Of a stretch of 64,000 nt of DNA, positions 9,049 through 17,352 are shown in pieces; within the stretch, counting starts at the first letter, position 1; each line of letters starts with the position of its first letter. The stretch is from NCBI GenBank assembly GCA_023419375.1, contig JAEZYD010000052.1, forward strand, positions 1-64,000. Direction: 5' to 3'. The notes beneath the pieces are model-generated. The model was not told the DNA's origin. It did not search any database and saw nothing but the letters and a program-made list of their open reading frames with translations. Source of the DNA: Pseudomonadota bacterium. GTDB taxonomy: Bacteria > Desulfobacterota > Desulfovibrionia > Desulfovibrionales > Desulfovibrionaceae. The position numbers and the translations under genes were made by a program.

Positions 9049-9500
9049 GCCTTTCCCTCCCATGATTGACTTTTTCATTTGATTACAAACATTCTTTGAC
9101 AAGAATAACGTACCTCTTGCCTAATATGGCGTCAATTCTATCTGGCTCGCGCCAAGATTAAAACAATGCGCATACCTGATAAACTGTGTATAAAAACTGC
9201 ATGTTAGTGATAAAAATTGTGAGTCAGCCGTTAATAATGCTTCTACGAAACATTTATATCAGGCAGTTGAATACTCTGCGCTGCAACAATGAAGATAGAG
9301 GTGAGCTGTAAAAAAAGGTAGTCTTCTTGTATGTGCCGTTATTTTTGTCAGTATACTTTATTTATGTGATGCTATTCATAAAAAGTTAAAACCAATACGC
9401 ATGTAGATGCATTAATCTGCGCCTGGATGCAAAAAAATTTACGAGATTACCACGGGTATCAGGAGGGATTATTTCAAGACTATATTTGATTCGATTTGTA
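9049..9500. other. AT-rich intergenic region
   Basis: No gene seen. It must contain the promoter of the leftward lipoprotein gene; on the minus strand TTGACG followed after 17 bp by TACGTT (near 9100-9135) is a weak candidate. The rest is AT-rich and without recognisable structure. Confidence 0.5.
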
Positions 9501-10139
9501 TTATGGCGTTTTATCAAGAACAAAAATAATGCTGATTAGAAAGACAGTGCCAAAAATCATGAACTGCGCGCCAAAAATCCAGAAAACGAGCGGCACCGTA
9601 AAATAAAAGGCGCGCATTCCCAAATAAAAATGGTTTGCGCCCATATTCAGATATTTTTCTGCAATGCTGCCAAACTGGTCTGCATTTTGCTGCCCGGATT
9701 CCGCGCCAAGCATAAAGGCCACATGCGTGTAGAGCCTGAGCGATGAGGCAAAGCAAAAAAAAGCCAGAAAAAAATTCAGCAAAAGGGCAAGTATCTTGAA
9801 GGCAAACATGCCCGGCTCCACAGAACCAAAAAAGTTCAGCGAGTGCCATGTGTGCCGGACATTTTCCCCATTGCCAGTAAGGGAGAGCACGCCCACGGCC
9901 AGCAGAACGCTTGTGGAGGCCATGAAGGTGGAGGCCATGGTGGCGTTGCGCAGAGTTTGTACGGCAAGAATGCCATTCTTTTTTTCAAGAATGGATGCCA
10001 CCCACTGAACCCGCGCCGTCCGCGATATGCCGTGGATCGTGTAGCCGGGATTGGATGATTCCCTGAAACGTATATAAAGATTGTATGCGGCGTACAGCGC
10101 CACAGAAATACAGAAACAGAGCAGGTCAAAAGTATACAT
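9501..10139 (-). CDS. DUF599 family membrane protein
   Basis: A 212-residue integral membrane protein with about four hydrophobic segments: one at the N terminus (4-22), and others near 70-88, 108-132 and 180-205. The central VQTLRNATMASTFMAST segment is the hallmark of the DUF599 family. The function of the family is unknown. The gene stands alone, about 310 bp from the next gene upstream. Confidence 0.85.
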   Translation of the reverse strand: MYTFDLLCFCISVALYAAYNLYIRFRESSNPGYTIHGISRTARVQWVASILEKKNGILAVQTLRNATMASTFMASTSVLLAVGVLSLTGNGENVRHTWHSLNFFGSVEPGMFAFKILALLLNFFLAFFCFASSLRLYTHVAFMLGAESGQQNADQFGSIAEKYLNMGANHFYLGMRAFYFTVPLVFWIFGAQFMIFGTVFLISIIFVLDKTP

Positions 10140-10452
10140 GCAGCCCCCGAGGGAGAGAAAGCTACTGCGGATGCCCCGTTAAACTGGCGGCAAATCCCGT
10201 TGCACGGATTTACGCCGCAAACAGTGCCACGGAGGCGGGCGAAGCGCGAAACAAGTTGTCTGGTGTGGCGGCAAAGCCCCGGTCTGCACTTGATGCCCGG
10301 CCGTGTTGGCATTGTCGGCTTGTTTGGTCTGCACCCACACTGACTGTATACTCCTGCATGTGTATCTGAAGCAACCGGCCAGCCAGCGGTTCCCTCATTG
10401 CCACGAACCCAACACGCCCGGCAAAGGGGGTGCAGTCGTGGCACTCTGCGTT
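10140..10452. other. Intergenic region, nothing recognised
   Basis: No gene or strong hairpin is evident. It separates the end of the sigma-54 operon (10453) from the DUF599 gene and presumably carries the promoter of the latter. Confidence 0.5.
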
Positions 10453-10839
10453 TTAACTGTTCGCGGACGGGGGCGTTATGTTTTCCTCCAGACGGCGCAC
10501 GCATTCAATGATGCCGCCCAGCTTGAAGGGCTTGGCCACAAAATCAAAAGCTCCCTTGCGGAACGATTCCTTCGCGGTGTCCAGCGTTGCAAATCCGGTA
10601 ATGACCACAATCCGTGCTTGCGGCAGCAGCTCTCTTGCGCGTTCCAGAACCTGAAATCCATCCGCTCCTTCCATTTTAAGGTCTGTTATAATCACATCAA
10701 ATTTCGATTCAGCCATGCGCTGCAATGCTGCTGCGCTGTCTGTGAACGTTTCAACTTCATAGCCAGACTTCTGAAACGCCGGTTTCAGGCGTTTGCAGAC
10801 AATAGGCTCGTCATCAAGCACCAAAATGCGCAGTGCCAT
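10453..10839 (-). CDS. Single-domain response regulator (CheY-like receiver)
   Basis: A 128-residue stand-alone receiver with the acidic pair Asp9-Asp10, phospho-acceptor Asp53 (IITDLKM), Thr81 (VITGFAT) and Lys103 (VAKPF). There is no output domain, so it probably signals by protein contact. Its sequence resembles the receiver of the NtrC-type regulator at 17353-18696 (for example the shared DDEP-VCKRL stretch), so both may be read by the kinase at 15859-17349. The start at 10839 follows GGGAGGAAAG; it lies inside the 3' end of the preceding gene (26-bp overlap), suggesting translational coupling. It is the last gene of the leftward operon. Confidence 0.9.
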   Translation of the reverse strand: MALRILVLDDEPIVCKRLKPAFQKSGYEVETFTDSAAALQRMAESKFDVIITDLKMEGADGFQVLERARELLPQARIVVITGFATLDTAKESFRKGAFDFVAKPFKLGGIIECVRRLEENITPPSANS

Positions 10840-13435
10840 TGTTCTTTCCTCCCGTTGGCTCGGCAAGTTCAGCCGGGATTGTGGATTTGATAGCCTCCAG
10901 AAAGGCCTGAGCGTGCTTTTCAACCAGTTCATCGCTGTTCAGGCGGGCATCAAGCTGGCGGGCATAACCCACAAGGCCGCCAAGCATGTGCATACGAACC
11001 AGCATGCGCGTTACGGAGAGTTTTTTTATTCTGCCAACCACCAAGTCTCCATGCACTTCCACGCGAAAGTCAAACCTGTCAAGAACGTTCGCCACAAACC
11101 TGGCCCTGCGGGAACGGCGCACAAGTTCCGTAACGCCGCCAATAAAACGAAAGTAGATGTAATTGTCGTTGATCTGCTCGGAGATATAGGCGTCAATGGT
11201 ATTAAAGTGGTAGCCCAGGCGCATGTTAACGTTCATGTAGTCGCGCAGCGCCACGGCAAGGTTGCGCCCCACGGCTTCCGGCCCAGCCATTGAGGCGGTG
11301 AACGTGCGGGTAAAGCTGGACATAAAACTGCCCAGATCGACCGGTACCGGGGCTGTGTCCCACATGCCGGAGATGCTCATTCCTTGCAAAAAGGCCAGCA
11401 GCGGCACAGAGGTTATTTCTTCCATATTCAGGCTTGGCGCTTCTGGCGGGCAGCTGGTTCCGCCGCCTGCATCAATGATGGTAAGGCCGAGAGGCGGGCC
11501 GTCCAGCAGTCGGCGTGCCGGAGCGTGGTGCAGGGCATCGTGCCGCTGGCTTAGCGCCACCAGTGCTTCAACGGCCTTTTCGTGAATATAGCGGGTTATA
11601 TCGTGGTATGTTTTGCATGCCTGGGGTTTGAAATCGTCCGAATGCGGATCGACAAGATTGAGCGGCGTTATGTGCTTGAGCAGCCTGCGCAACAGTCTGT
11701 ATTCATATGATTCTTCAAACATGTCAGATTCTGAACGCTCAAACCTGTCCAGCTCCGCAACGCGACCCCGGTAAACAACATTCTGCGTTGCATCTAGGGT
11801 TATTTCATCACCGTCATGCAGCAGAAGGGTGGCTTCTTCCGTATTGACCAGCGCGGGCACACGTTGCTCCCGGGCAATCGTGGCCATGTGCCCTGTGGGT
11901 GAACCCACGTCAGTAATAATACCGCAGGCCCGGCGCATGACGCGGGCATAGCGGGGGGAGGTGAACTTGGAAACAAGAATGCCGCCTTCGGGAAACTGGT
12001 CGAGATCCGTATTGTGGTCAACCAGCACAACCTTGCCTACCGCAACGCCGCGTTGCGCCACCAGGCCCTTGCCAGCAAAAATTATTTCCGCCTTTCTGGT
12101 GGCGTCCTGAACAGGAACAGGCAGCCCCGCATCGCCGCCTGACCGCAAGGGGCGCGATTGCAAGATATGGAGTTCACCACGGGAATCGAAAGTCCACTCC
12201 ACATCTTGCGGGCGTTTGTAATAACGTTCAAGCGACATGCCAGCCCGGGCAAGCTGTTCCAGTTGGCTGTCGGTAAGACATGGAATATTTTGCAAATCTT
12301 CCGGCACGTCCTCCCATATAAGGTCCCCTCTTGCTGCGGGCACAAGTCTGCGCATTTTTCGCGCTATTGCCCGCGTGAGCGGTGGATAGGGCGGCGTGCG
12401 GCTCAAGTAGATGGTATCTGTGGCGGTTTCTCCTGCAACAACGGCAGCGCCCCCACCCCAGGTGGCGCTCACGATCATGGACTCGCACGCTGCGCTTGAA
12501 GTTTGCGTGCAGGTAAAAAGCACACCGCTGATGCGGCTGTCGGCCATGATCTGGCAACCCACAGCCATGGCCACTTCGTGTTCGTGGTATCCACGGTCGA
12601 GGCGGTAGCGCCATGCTTCCAGGGAATAGGTGCTGGCGACAACGGTTTTGTATGCTTCAACAACGCGGTCAGGTGGCACATTCAGCTCGGTTGCGTACTG
12701 TCCGGCAAAGCTGGAATCGCCGTCTTCGCCCCAGGCGCTGCTGCGCAGGGCGAGGCGCAAAGGGGGGGCAGAACATTTGCTCAACACATCAATCATGGCG
12801 TCAATCTGAGCTACAAGCCGCCAGGGAAGGGGCGAATCCATAATGCGCAACTGCATAAGGTCGGCCAGTTCGTGGAGTTTCTGATCAGTGCCGTCCCATT
12901 GCTCAATGCCATTTTGGGCCAGATCAAGAAGCCCGTTGTGCGACATGAAGGCAAAAAAGGCCGTGGTGGTGATGGCAAACCCATTGGGTGTTTGCAGGTG
13001 CAGGCGGTTGGAGATGTCGCCAAGCTGGGAGATTTTGCCGCCAACTTCATCTTCTGCTTCAATACCGATGTCCTGGAACGGCAGCACCATGCGGCTGCCT
13101 TCCGGATGGCGCCGACCTGCGATTTCCTCTTGCAGGATATGCTGGATGCGTTCAAAGGCCAGAAACAGGGCCGTATTTTTACTTTGTGTGAGCACGCTCA
13201 TATCAGAAATGAGCTTGAAGACCTGGTCGTTCAGTTCGAAGGTAGCGTCTTCAATATATTTGCTGTCAAAGATGTATTCACCGCCAAGCTTGTCCCCCAT
13301 GTCGGCCATGAGTTCAAGGATGCGGTTATTGCGCTCAAGAATGCTTTTGAATTTCTTGAACAGCAGGGCAAAGGTTATGCTTTGCTCGTTGCGCCAGCCT
13401 GACAACAGGTTGGCCATGCGCGCCATAATTCCCAC
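10814..13435 (-). CDS. PEP-synthase-like protein: PEP/pyruvate-binding plus phosphohistidine domain
   Basis: An 873-residue protein. After a helical N-terminal region (1-120) comes the ATP-grasp domain of PEP synthases/pyruvate phosphate dikinases (about 130-435; LRSSAWGEDGDSSFAGQY and PQDVEWTFD), then the swivelling phosphohistidine domain (about 455-560) with the catalytic histidine His516 in SPTGHMATIARE. The C-terminal TIM barrel that binds PEP in true PEP synthase is absent and replaced by about 300 residues I do not recognise. It may phosphorylate another acceptor or have a regulatory role. GTG start at 13435, chosen because GGAGGA sits 5 bp upstream; the next ATG (13426) is too far from it. 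Fourth gene of the sigma-54 operon. Confidence 0.85.
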   Translation of the reverse strand: MGIMARMANLLSGWRNEQSITFALLFKKFKSILERNNRILELMADMGDKLGGEYIFDSKYIEDATFELNDQVFKLISDMSVLTQSKNTALFLAFERIQHILQEEIAGRRHPEGSRMVLPFQDIGIEAEDEVGGKISQLGDISNRLHLQTPNGFAITTTAFFAFMSHNGLLDLAQNGIEQWDGTDQKLHELADLMQLRIMDSPLPWRLVAQIDAMIDVLSKCSAPPLRLALRSSAWGEDGDSSFAGQYATELNVPPDRVVEAYKTVVASTYSLEAWRYRLDRGYHEHEVAMAVGCQIMADSRISGVLFTCTQTSSAACESMIVSATWGGGAAVVAGETATDTIYLSRTPPYPPLTRAIARKMRRLVPAARGDLIWEDVPEDLQNIPCLTDSQLEQLARAGMSLERYYKRPQDVEWTFDSRGELHILQSRPLRSGGDAGLPVPVQDATRKAEIIFAGKGLVAQRGVAVGKVVLVDHNTDLDQFPEGGILVSKFTSPRYARVMRRACGIITDVGSPTGHMATIAREQRVPALVNTEEATLLLHDGDEITLDATQNVVYRGRVAELDRFERSESDMFEESYEYRLLRRLLKHITPLNLVDPHSDDFKPQACKTYHDITRYIHEKAVEALVALSQRHDALHHAPARRLLDGPPLGLTIIDAGGGTSCPPEAPSLNMEEITSVPLLAFLQGMSISGMWDTAPVPVDLGSFMSSFTRTFTASMAGPEAVGRNLAVALRDYMNVNMRLGYHFNTIDAYISEQINDNYIYFRFIGGVTELVRRSRRARFVANVLDRFDFRVEVHGDLVVGRIKKLSVTRMLVRMHMLGGLVGYARQLDARLNSDELVEKHAQAFLEAIKSTIPAELAEPTGGKNNGTAHFGA

Positions 13436-13514
13436 GATCGTCCTCCGGCGGGGGGGCGTTGCCGCTCCCCCGTATCCGTTCGTGCGGCTAGAGCACGTTT
13501 ACGACTGAATGCTT

Positions 13515-14273
13515 CTAATGTGCCCCGCCCCTGCTCTGGAAAACTATGCCAATGGCAAGGCCTCCCAAAATTGCTATCAGGGTGGACAATATGCCGTACA
13601 GCAGGCTGTTGTCCCTGGCCATATGATCTATCCATGCAGGCATGCCCACAAGTCTGACTGTCACCGGGGCTGAAACGCTACCTGCGATGCTGCCGTTGCG
13701 CAGGGCGAAAACCTCAAGCGTGTATGCACCGGGGGACATGCGCGAAGGAATGGGCATATTGGCGGTAAAACTGCCGTTGTCCGCCACGGTTATTCCCTGC
13801 GTGCTCTCGCGGTACAGGCCGTCCTGTTGCTTCAGTTTTATGAGTTCAGCGGGAATATCAAGGGTATCGCCCTTGTTCTCTTCTGCGGTTATTGCTTTAC
13901 GCACGGCCTCAAGCCCCAGGTCTGCACCGCCCACATCCGCCAATGGGCGCGATGAAGCAACCAGAAAGACTGACGGCACATTGTGCACATGCACGGTGCC
14001 AAGGTTCATCCACAGCAAATCGAAAACTTTGCCCTTTTGCCTCAGGGCAAGGTCAGTTTTTTCGCCCGCAAACCGGACGGCAATGGCGCTGCCCTGTGGG
14101 GCCAGCCCTTCCACATGCAGCACTGTCCCTCTGTAGGAGGCAGAAATGTTGATGTCGGATGGTTTTTTCGTGAGGGTCACAGTCTCTGCCGCATGTGCGG
14201 CAAAGCTTGCAAGGCAAAGAGTTATGGTCAGGGCCGCAGCCGGAATAATGCGCAAGAGTGCCAGACCACGCAT
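13515..14273 (-). CDS. TIGR02186 family exported membrane-anchored protein
   Basis: A 252-residue protein with a signal peptide (hydrophobic 8-25, cleavage after AHA) and one C-terminal membrane span (about 222-244) ending in a short basic tail, so the bulk faces the periplasm. It matches the TIGR02186 family, members of which are usually encoded next to TauE/SafE exporters, as here (2-bp gap to the upstream exporter gene). It may be an accessory subunit of that exporter. Function unproven. Confidence 0.75.
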   Translation of the reverse strand: MRGLALLRIIPAAALTITLCLASFAAHAAETVTLTKKPSDINISASYRGTVLHVEGLAPQGSAIAVRFAGEKTDLALRQKGKVFDLLWMNLGTVHVHNVPSVFLVASSRPLADVGGADLGLEAVRKAITAEENKGDTLDIPAELIKLKQQDGLYRESTQGITVADNGSFTANMPIPSRMSPGAYTLEVFALRNGSIAGSVSAPVTVRLVGMPAWIDHMARDNSLLYGILSTLIAILGGLAIGIVFQSRGGAH

Positions 14274-14275
14274 GA

Positions 14276-15214
14276 TTAATGCCCTCCCGCGTATGCCAGC
14301 AATACATCTGGCCGGGCCAACAGGTCGTAGAGAATCTTGCCCATGACCACCAGCACAAGTGTTGCCAGCAGGATTTTAAGCTGGTCGGCCTTGAGTTTTT
14401 TGCCAATGCGCGTGCCGATCTGTGCGCCAAAAGATGAGCCTATGAGCAACAGCAGAGCCAGGATAAAATCTACCGTATGGTTTTCAATGGACTGCATGAT
14501 GGTGACATTGACGCAGGTGAACAGAATCTGGAACAGGCTCGTGCCGACCACAACATGCATGGGCATGCGCAGCAGGTACACCATGACAGGTACCATGATG
14601 AAACCGCCGCCAACGCCCATGATGGCGGCAAGTATGCCAACCAGGGTACCTAACCCCAGAGGCATGAGCACTGAGAGGCGCACGCCGGAACGTACAAAAT
14701 CCATTTGCCATGGCAGGTTGTGCAATCTCCGCTGGCATGGGGATTCGGCGCACTTGGCTGGTTTGGTGCATGCGCTGACCTTCGGGGTGCGCATGGATTG
14801 CAGACTTTCATAAAACATGTAACCGCCCACAAGGCCAAGCATGAGCACGTATGTGATATTTATGAGAAAATCTGCATTGCCCATCGCACGCAGCAGCTTG
14901 ATGACGCGTACCCCTACGCAGCCGCCAGCCACACCGCCCGCCAGCAACAGGAATCCCATTTTGAAATCCACATTGCCCAGCCGAAAATGGGCCAGGGTGC
15001 CGGAGGTGGAGGCACCGATAATCTGGTTGGAGTCGGAAGCTGCGGCAACGGTCGGGGGGATGCCCAGCATGATGAGCAGCGGCGTCATAAAAAAGCCGCC
15101 GCCAACGCCAAAAATGCCAGAGAGCAGTCCAACTGTTCCGCCCAAACCCAGAATTGCCGCCATGTTTACGCTGTTCCCGGCAATGGGCAGGTACATATAC
15201 AGCGGTATGTTCAT
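14276..15214 (-). CDS. TauE/SafE family sulfite or organosulfonate exporter
   Basis: A 312-residue polytopic membrane protein with the two Gly-rich TauE/SafE (DUF81) half-repeats: LSGIFGVGGGFFMTPLLI near 32-50 and AAIMGVGGGFIMVPVMVY near 197-215, each followed by a conserved GTS/GAS segment. Members export sulfite, sulfoacetate or related anions. A Cys-containing cytoplasmic loop lies between the halves (about 140-170). Placement with TIGR02186, a stress protein and a sigma-54 promoter suggests a response to a sulfur compound or anion, which would suit a sulfate reducer, but the substrate cannot be read from sequence. Confidence 0.9.
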   Translation of the reverse strand: MNIPLYMYLPIAGNSVNMAAILGLGGTVGLLSGIFGVGGGFFMTPLLIMLGIPPTVAAASDSNQIIGASTSGTLAHFRLGNVDFKMGFLLLAGGVAGGCVGVRVIKLLRAMGNADFLINITYVLMLGLVGGYMFYESLQSMRTPKVSACTKPAKCAESPCQRRLHNLPWQMDFVRSGVRLSVLMPLGLGTLVGILAAIMGVGGGFIMVPVMVYLLRMPMHVVVGTSLFQILFTCVNVTIMQSIENHTVDFILALLLLIGSSFGAQIGTRIGKKLKADQLKILLATLVLVVMGKILYDLLARPDVLLAYAGGH

Positions 15215-15236
15215 ACGTCAGCCTCGCTGTGTTGCA

Positions 15237-15626
15237 TCAATGTTTTTGGGGAGTTACCGTTTCAACCCTGCAAGAAATCCTGTGACGAACAGACTTCAGT
15301 ACTGAAAAACTGCGTTCGAATGAATGCATGTCTGTATGTTCAAGCTCGTGTATGAACAGGGTTATTCCATTATTTTGTATGAATGAGATAATTGATTCTT
15401 CATATCCTCCTTCTAATATGGTATATTCAACATGTATTCCTTCAGTTCTGGCATAGGCCACAAGCAATTCCAGCCGCTGGCGTGCCGGATTTGTGACCAG
15501 ACACGACTTTTTGTGTACAAAGAGCACATGCAGCCGTGCCTGGATGCGTTTTGCCAGAGAGCACGCGTGAGCTATGGCTTCATGCTGGGGATGTAGCTGA
15601 TCAACGGCCACTAAAATGCGTTCCAT
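15237..15626 (-). CDS. Universal stress protein (UspA family)
   Basis: A 129-residue UspA-fold protein: the opening MERILVAVDQ is the typical first strand with its Asp, followed by a helix rich in Ala and LHVLFVHKK as the second strand. The C-terminal G-X2-G-X9-G-S/T ATP loop is not recognisable (the tail reads RHRISCRVETV), so ATP binding is doubtful. First gene of the leftward operon, starting 24 bp downstream of the sigma-54 promoter at 15650-15666. Confidence 0.75.
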   Translation of the reverse strand: MERILVAVDQLHPQHEAIAHACSLAKRIQARLHVLFVHKKSCLVTNPARQRLELLVAYARTEGIHVEYTILEGGYEESIISFIQNNGITLFIHELEHTDMHSFERSFSVLKSVRHRISCRVETVTPQKH

Positions 15627-15649
15627 GCGCCACCTCGTGAGGGCACATA

Positions 15650-15666
15650 GGCAAATGTGGTGCCAA
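15650..15666 (-). promoter_or_regulatory. Sigma-54 (RpoN) promoter of the uspA-tauE operon
   Basis: The minus strand reads TTGGCACCACATTTGCC, matching the -24/-12 consensus TGGCAC-N5-TTGC exactly, with the required 10-bp GG-to-GC spacing. The predicted start of transcription is around 15640, just before the ribosome-binding site (GAGGTG) of the stress-protein gene. The divergent NtrC-type activator is the obvious candidate regulator. Confidence 0.88.
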
Positions 15667-15741
15667 GGTGGGGCTGTAAAAAATATGCTTTAAAAAAAGC
15701 TGGTTATGTGATTTATGCCAATAATTTTCAAATTCGTTGTG

Positions 15742-15793
15742 TTCATTTTGAAAAGAATATAAAAAATGCTAGTGAAAAATGTTTCAAAATGAA
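15742..15793. promoter_or_regulatory. Candidate enhancer sites (UAS) for the NtrC-type activator
   Basis: TTCATTTTGAAA at 15742-15753 and its exact reverse complement at 15782-15793 form a 12-bp inverted repeat; each half is itself close to a palindrome (TTCA-N3-TGAA). They sit roughly 105 and 145 bp upstream of the predicted sigma-54 start site, the usual distance for activator sites, and also precede the kinase gene, allowing autoregulation. Assignment to this activator is inference. Confidence 0.6.
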
Positions 15794-15858
15794 TAGAAGC
15801 TGGCGTGGAGCTTGCACACCATGCACTATTGCCATGGGAACTGGCGTGGAGGTTGGCG

Positions 15859-17349
15859 ATGGACGAGGCGGAAGTGGGGAATATTGCAGACAGGCGGGGC
15901 TTTCAGCGTATGGTTGCGTCTTCCGGAGATTTTTTTCACTCCATCAAGGGGAAAATATTCATCCTTTTTGCCGTTACCTTCCTGTCCATCGGCGTTTTGG
16001 CGGGCCTGAACTACTGGAGCCTGTCCACAGTGAGCCAGCGGCTGTTGCTTGGCGAAAAATACGATGATTTGTTGAATAATATCCTTGAAGTGCGCAGGTA
16101 CGAGAAAAATTATTTTTTCTACAATGACGCCAACAGCCTGAGTGAAGGCATTGTGTATCTTGAGCGCATAAACGACCTTGCCTGGGAGCTGGCCGCAGAT
16201 ATGGCCATGCTCGCCGGGAGCGAGCAGCAAAAAAAGTTCATGGACCTGCTTTACCAGTATGATCTGGCCATGCGAACCTTGGCAAAGGGGGGCGCGGCGG
16301 GGCAGCAGACGCTGCGCAATTTGGGGAAAGTGCTGACAGAAGCCGCAGATGACATCCGCAGGCAAAAGCGCGAGCGGGCGCACAAGGCTCTTAAGCAGAC
16401 CCATATTATGCCGGTGGCTTTTTTGTCGATATTTCTGCTGCTAATGGCTCTGGTCATCAAGCTGATTTCGCAAGGGGTTTTGCGTCCGCTGGGCATGGTG
16501 GCGGCGGGTACGGCCCGCGTAGGGCGGGGCGATTTCAGCCCCATAGCAACAGGGGCCGAGCAGCTGAGCGAAATTGCAAATTTCATTCGCGCTTTCAACA
16601 GGATGTCGCACGAACTGGCCGTAAATCAGGAGCATCTGCTGCAAGCCCGCAAGATGGCCGCTCTTGGCACATTCACCGCCGGCATCGCGCATGAGTTGAA
16701 CAATCCCATCAACAACGTGCTGTTGAGCGCCGAAGGGCTGCGCGAAGATTACAAGGAAAACATCGATGCCGATGGGCAGGAGATGATTGACGATATCATG
16801 CAGCAGGCGGAGCGTGCATCTGACATCGTGCGCAATTTGCTGGATTTTTCGCGCACCGGGCATCCTGCCTCAGAGGGGCTGTGCCCGGCAAAGGTTGTGG
16901 AGTCCATACTGAACCTGCTGAAAAACCAGGTGATACTTTCTGGGGTTGTGCTGCATGCTGATGTGCCTGAATCCCTGCCGGATATTTGCGGTGACCTGCG
17001 CAGCTTGCAGCAGATCTTCATGAATCTGCTGCTCAATGCCATTCAGGCCACGCCAAGGGGCGGAACGGTAAGCATATGCGCCCATGCGGCAGATGCGAAC
17101 ATGGTGGCATTTGATATCTGCGACACTGGCCCCGGCATACCGGAGTCCATTCAGGAACATATTTTTGAGCCTTTTTTTTCCACCAAGGAGGTTGGCAAGG
17201 GGACGGGCCTTGGCCTTGCCGTAACCTATGCGCTGGTGCACCGTTATGAAGGAGAGATCAGCGTGCGGAGCAGGCCGGGGCAGGGAGCCGTATTTACAGT
17301 TTTGCTGCCCCGCGTGGGTGGCAGCTTGCAGATTACTGAAGAGGAGTAA
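15859..17349 (+). CDS. Membrane sensor histidine kinase (NtrB-like)
   Basis: A 496-residue sensor kinase: TM1 33-53, periplasmic sensor about 54-182 with an EVRRYEKNYFFY helix reminiscent of four-helix-bundle sensors, TM2 183-204, HAMP about 205-258, phospho-acceptor His278 in GIAHELNNPINN, and an HATPase_c domain with N box and G1/G2 boxes (DTGPGIPE, GKGTGLGLAV). The start at 15859 follows GTGGAGG; an upstream GTG at 15805 has no ribosome-binding site. Four bases separate it from the response regulator. It is likely to control the divergent sigma-54 operon; its ligand is unknown. Confidence 0.92.
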   Translation: MDEAEVGNIADRRGFQRMVASSGDFFHSIKGKIFILFAVTFLSIGVLAGLNYWSLSTVSQRLLLGEKYDDLLNNILEVRRYEKNYFFYNDANSLSEGIVYLERINDLAWELAADMAMLAGSEQQKKFMDLLYQYDLAMRTLAKGGAAGQQTLRNLGKVLTEAADDIRRQKRERAHKALKQTHIMPVAFLSIFLLLMALVIKLISQGVLRPLGMVAAGTARVGRGDFSPIATGAEQLSEIANFIRAFNRMSHELAVNQEHLLQARKMAALGTFTAGIAHELNNPINNVLLSAEGLREDYKENIDADGQEMIDDIMQQAERASDIVRNLLDFSRTGHPASEGLCPAKVVESILNLLKNQVILSGVVLHADVPESLPDICGDLRSLQQIFMNLLLNAIQATPRGGTVSICAHAADANMVAFDICDTGPGIPESIQEHIFEPFFSTKEVGKGTGLGLAVTYALVHRYEGEISVRSRPGQGAVFTVLLPRVGGSLQITEEE

Positions 17350-17352
17350 CAG

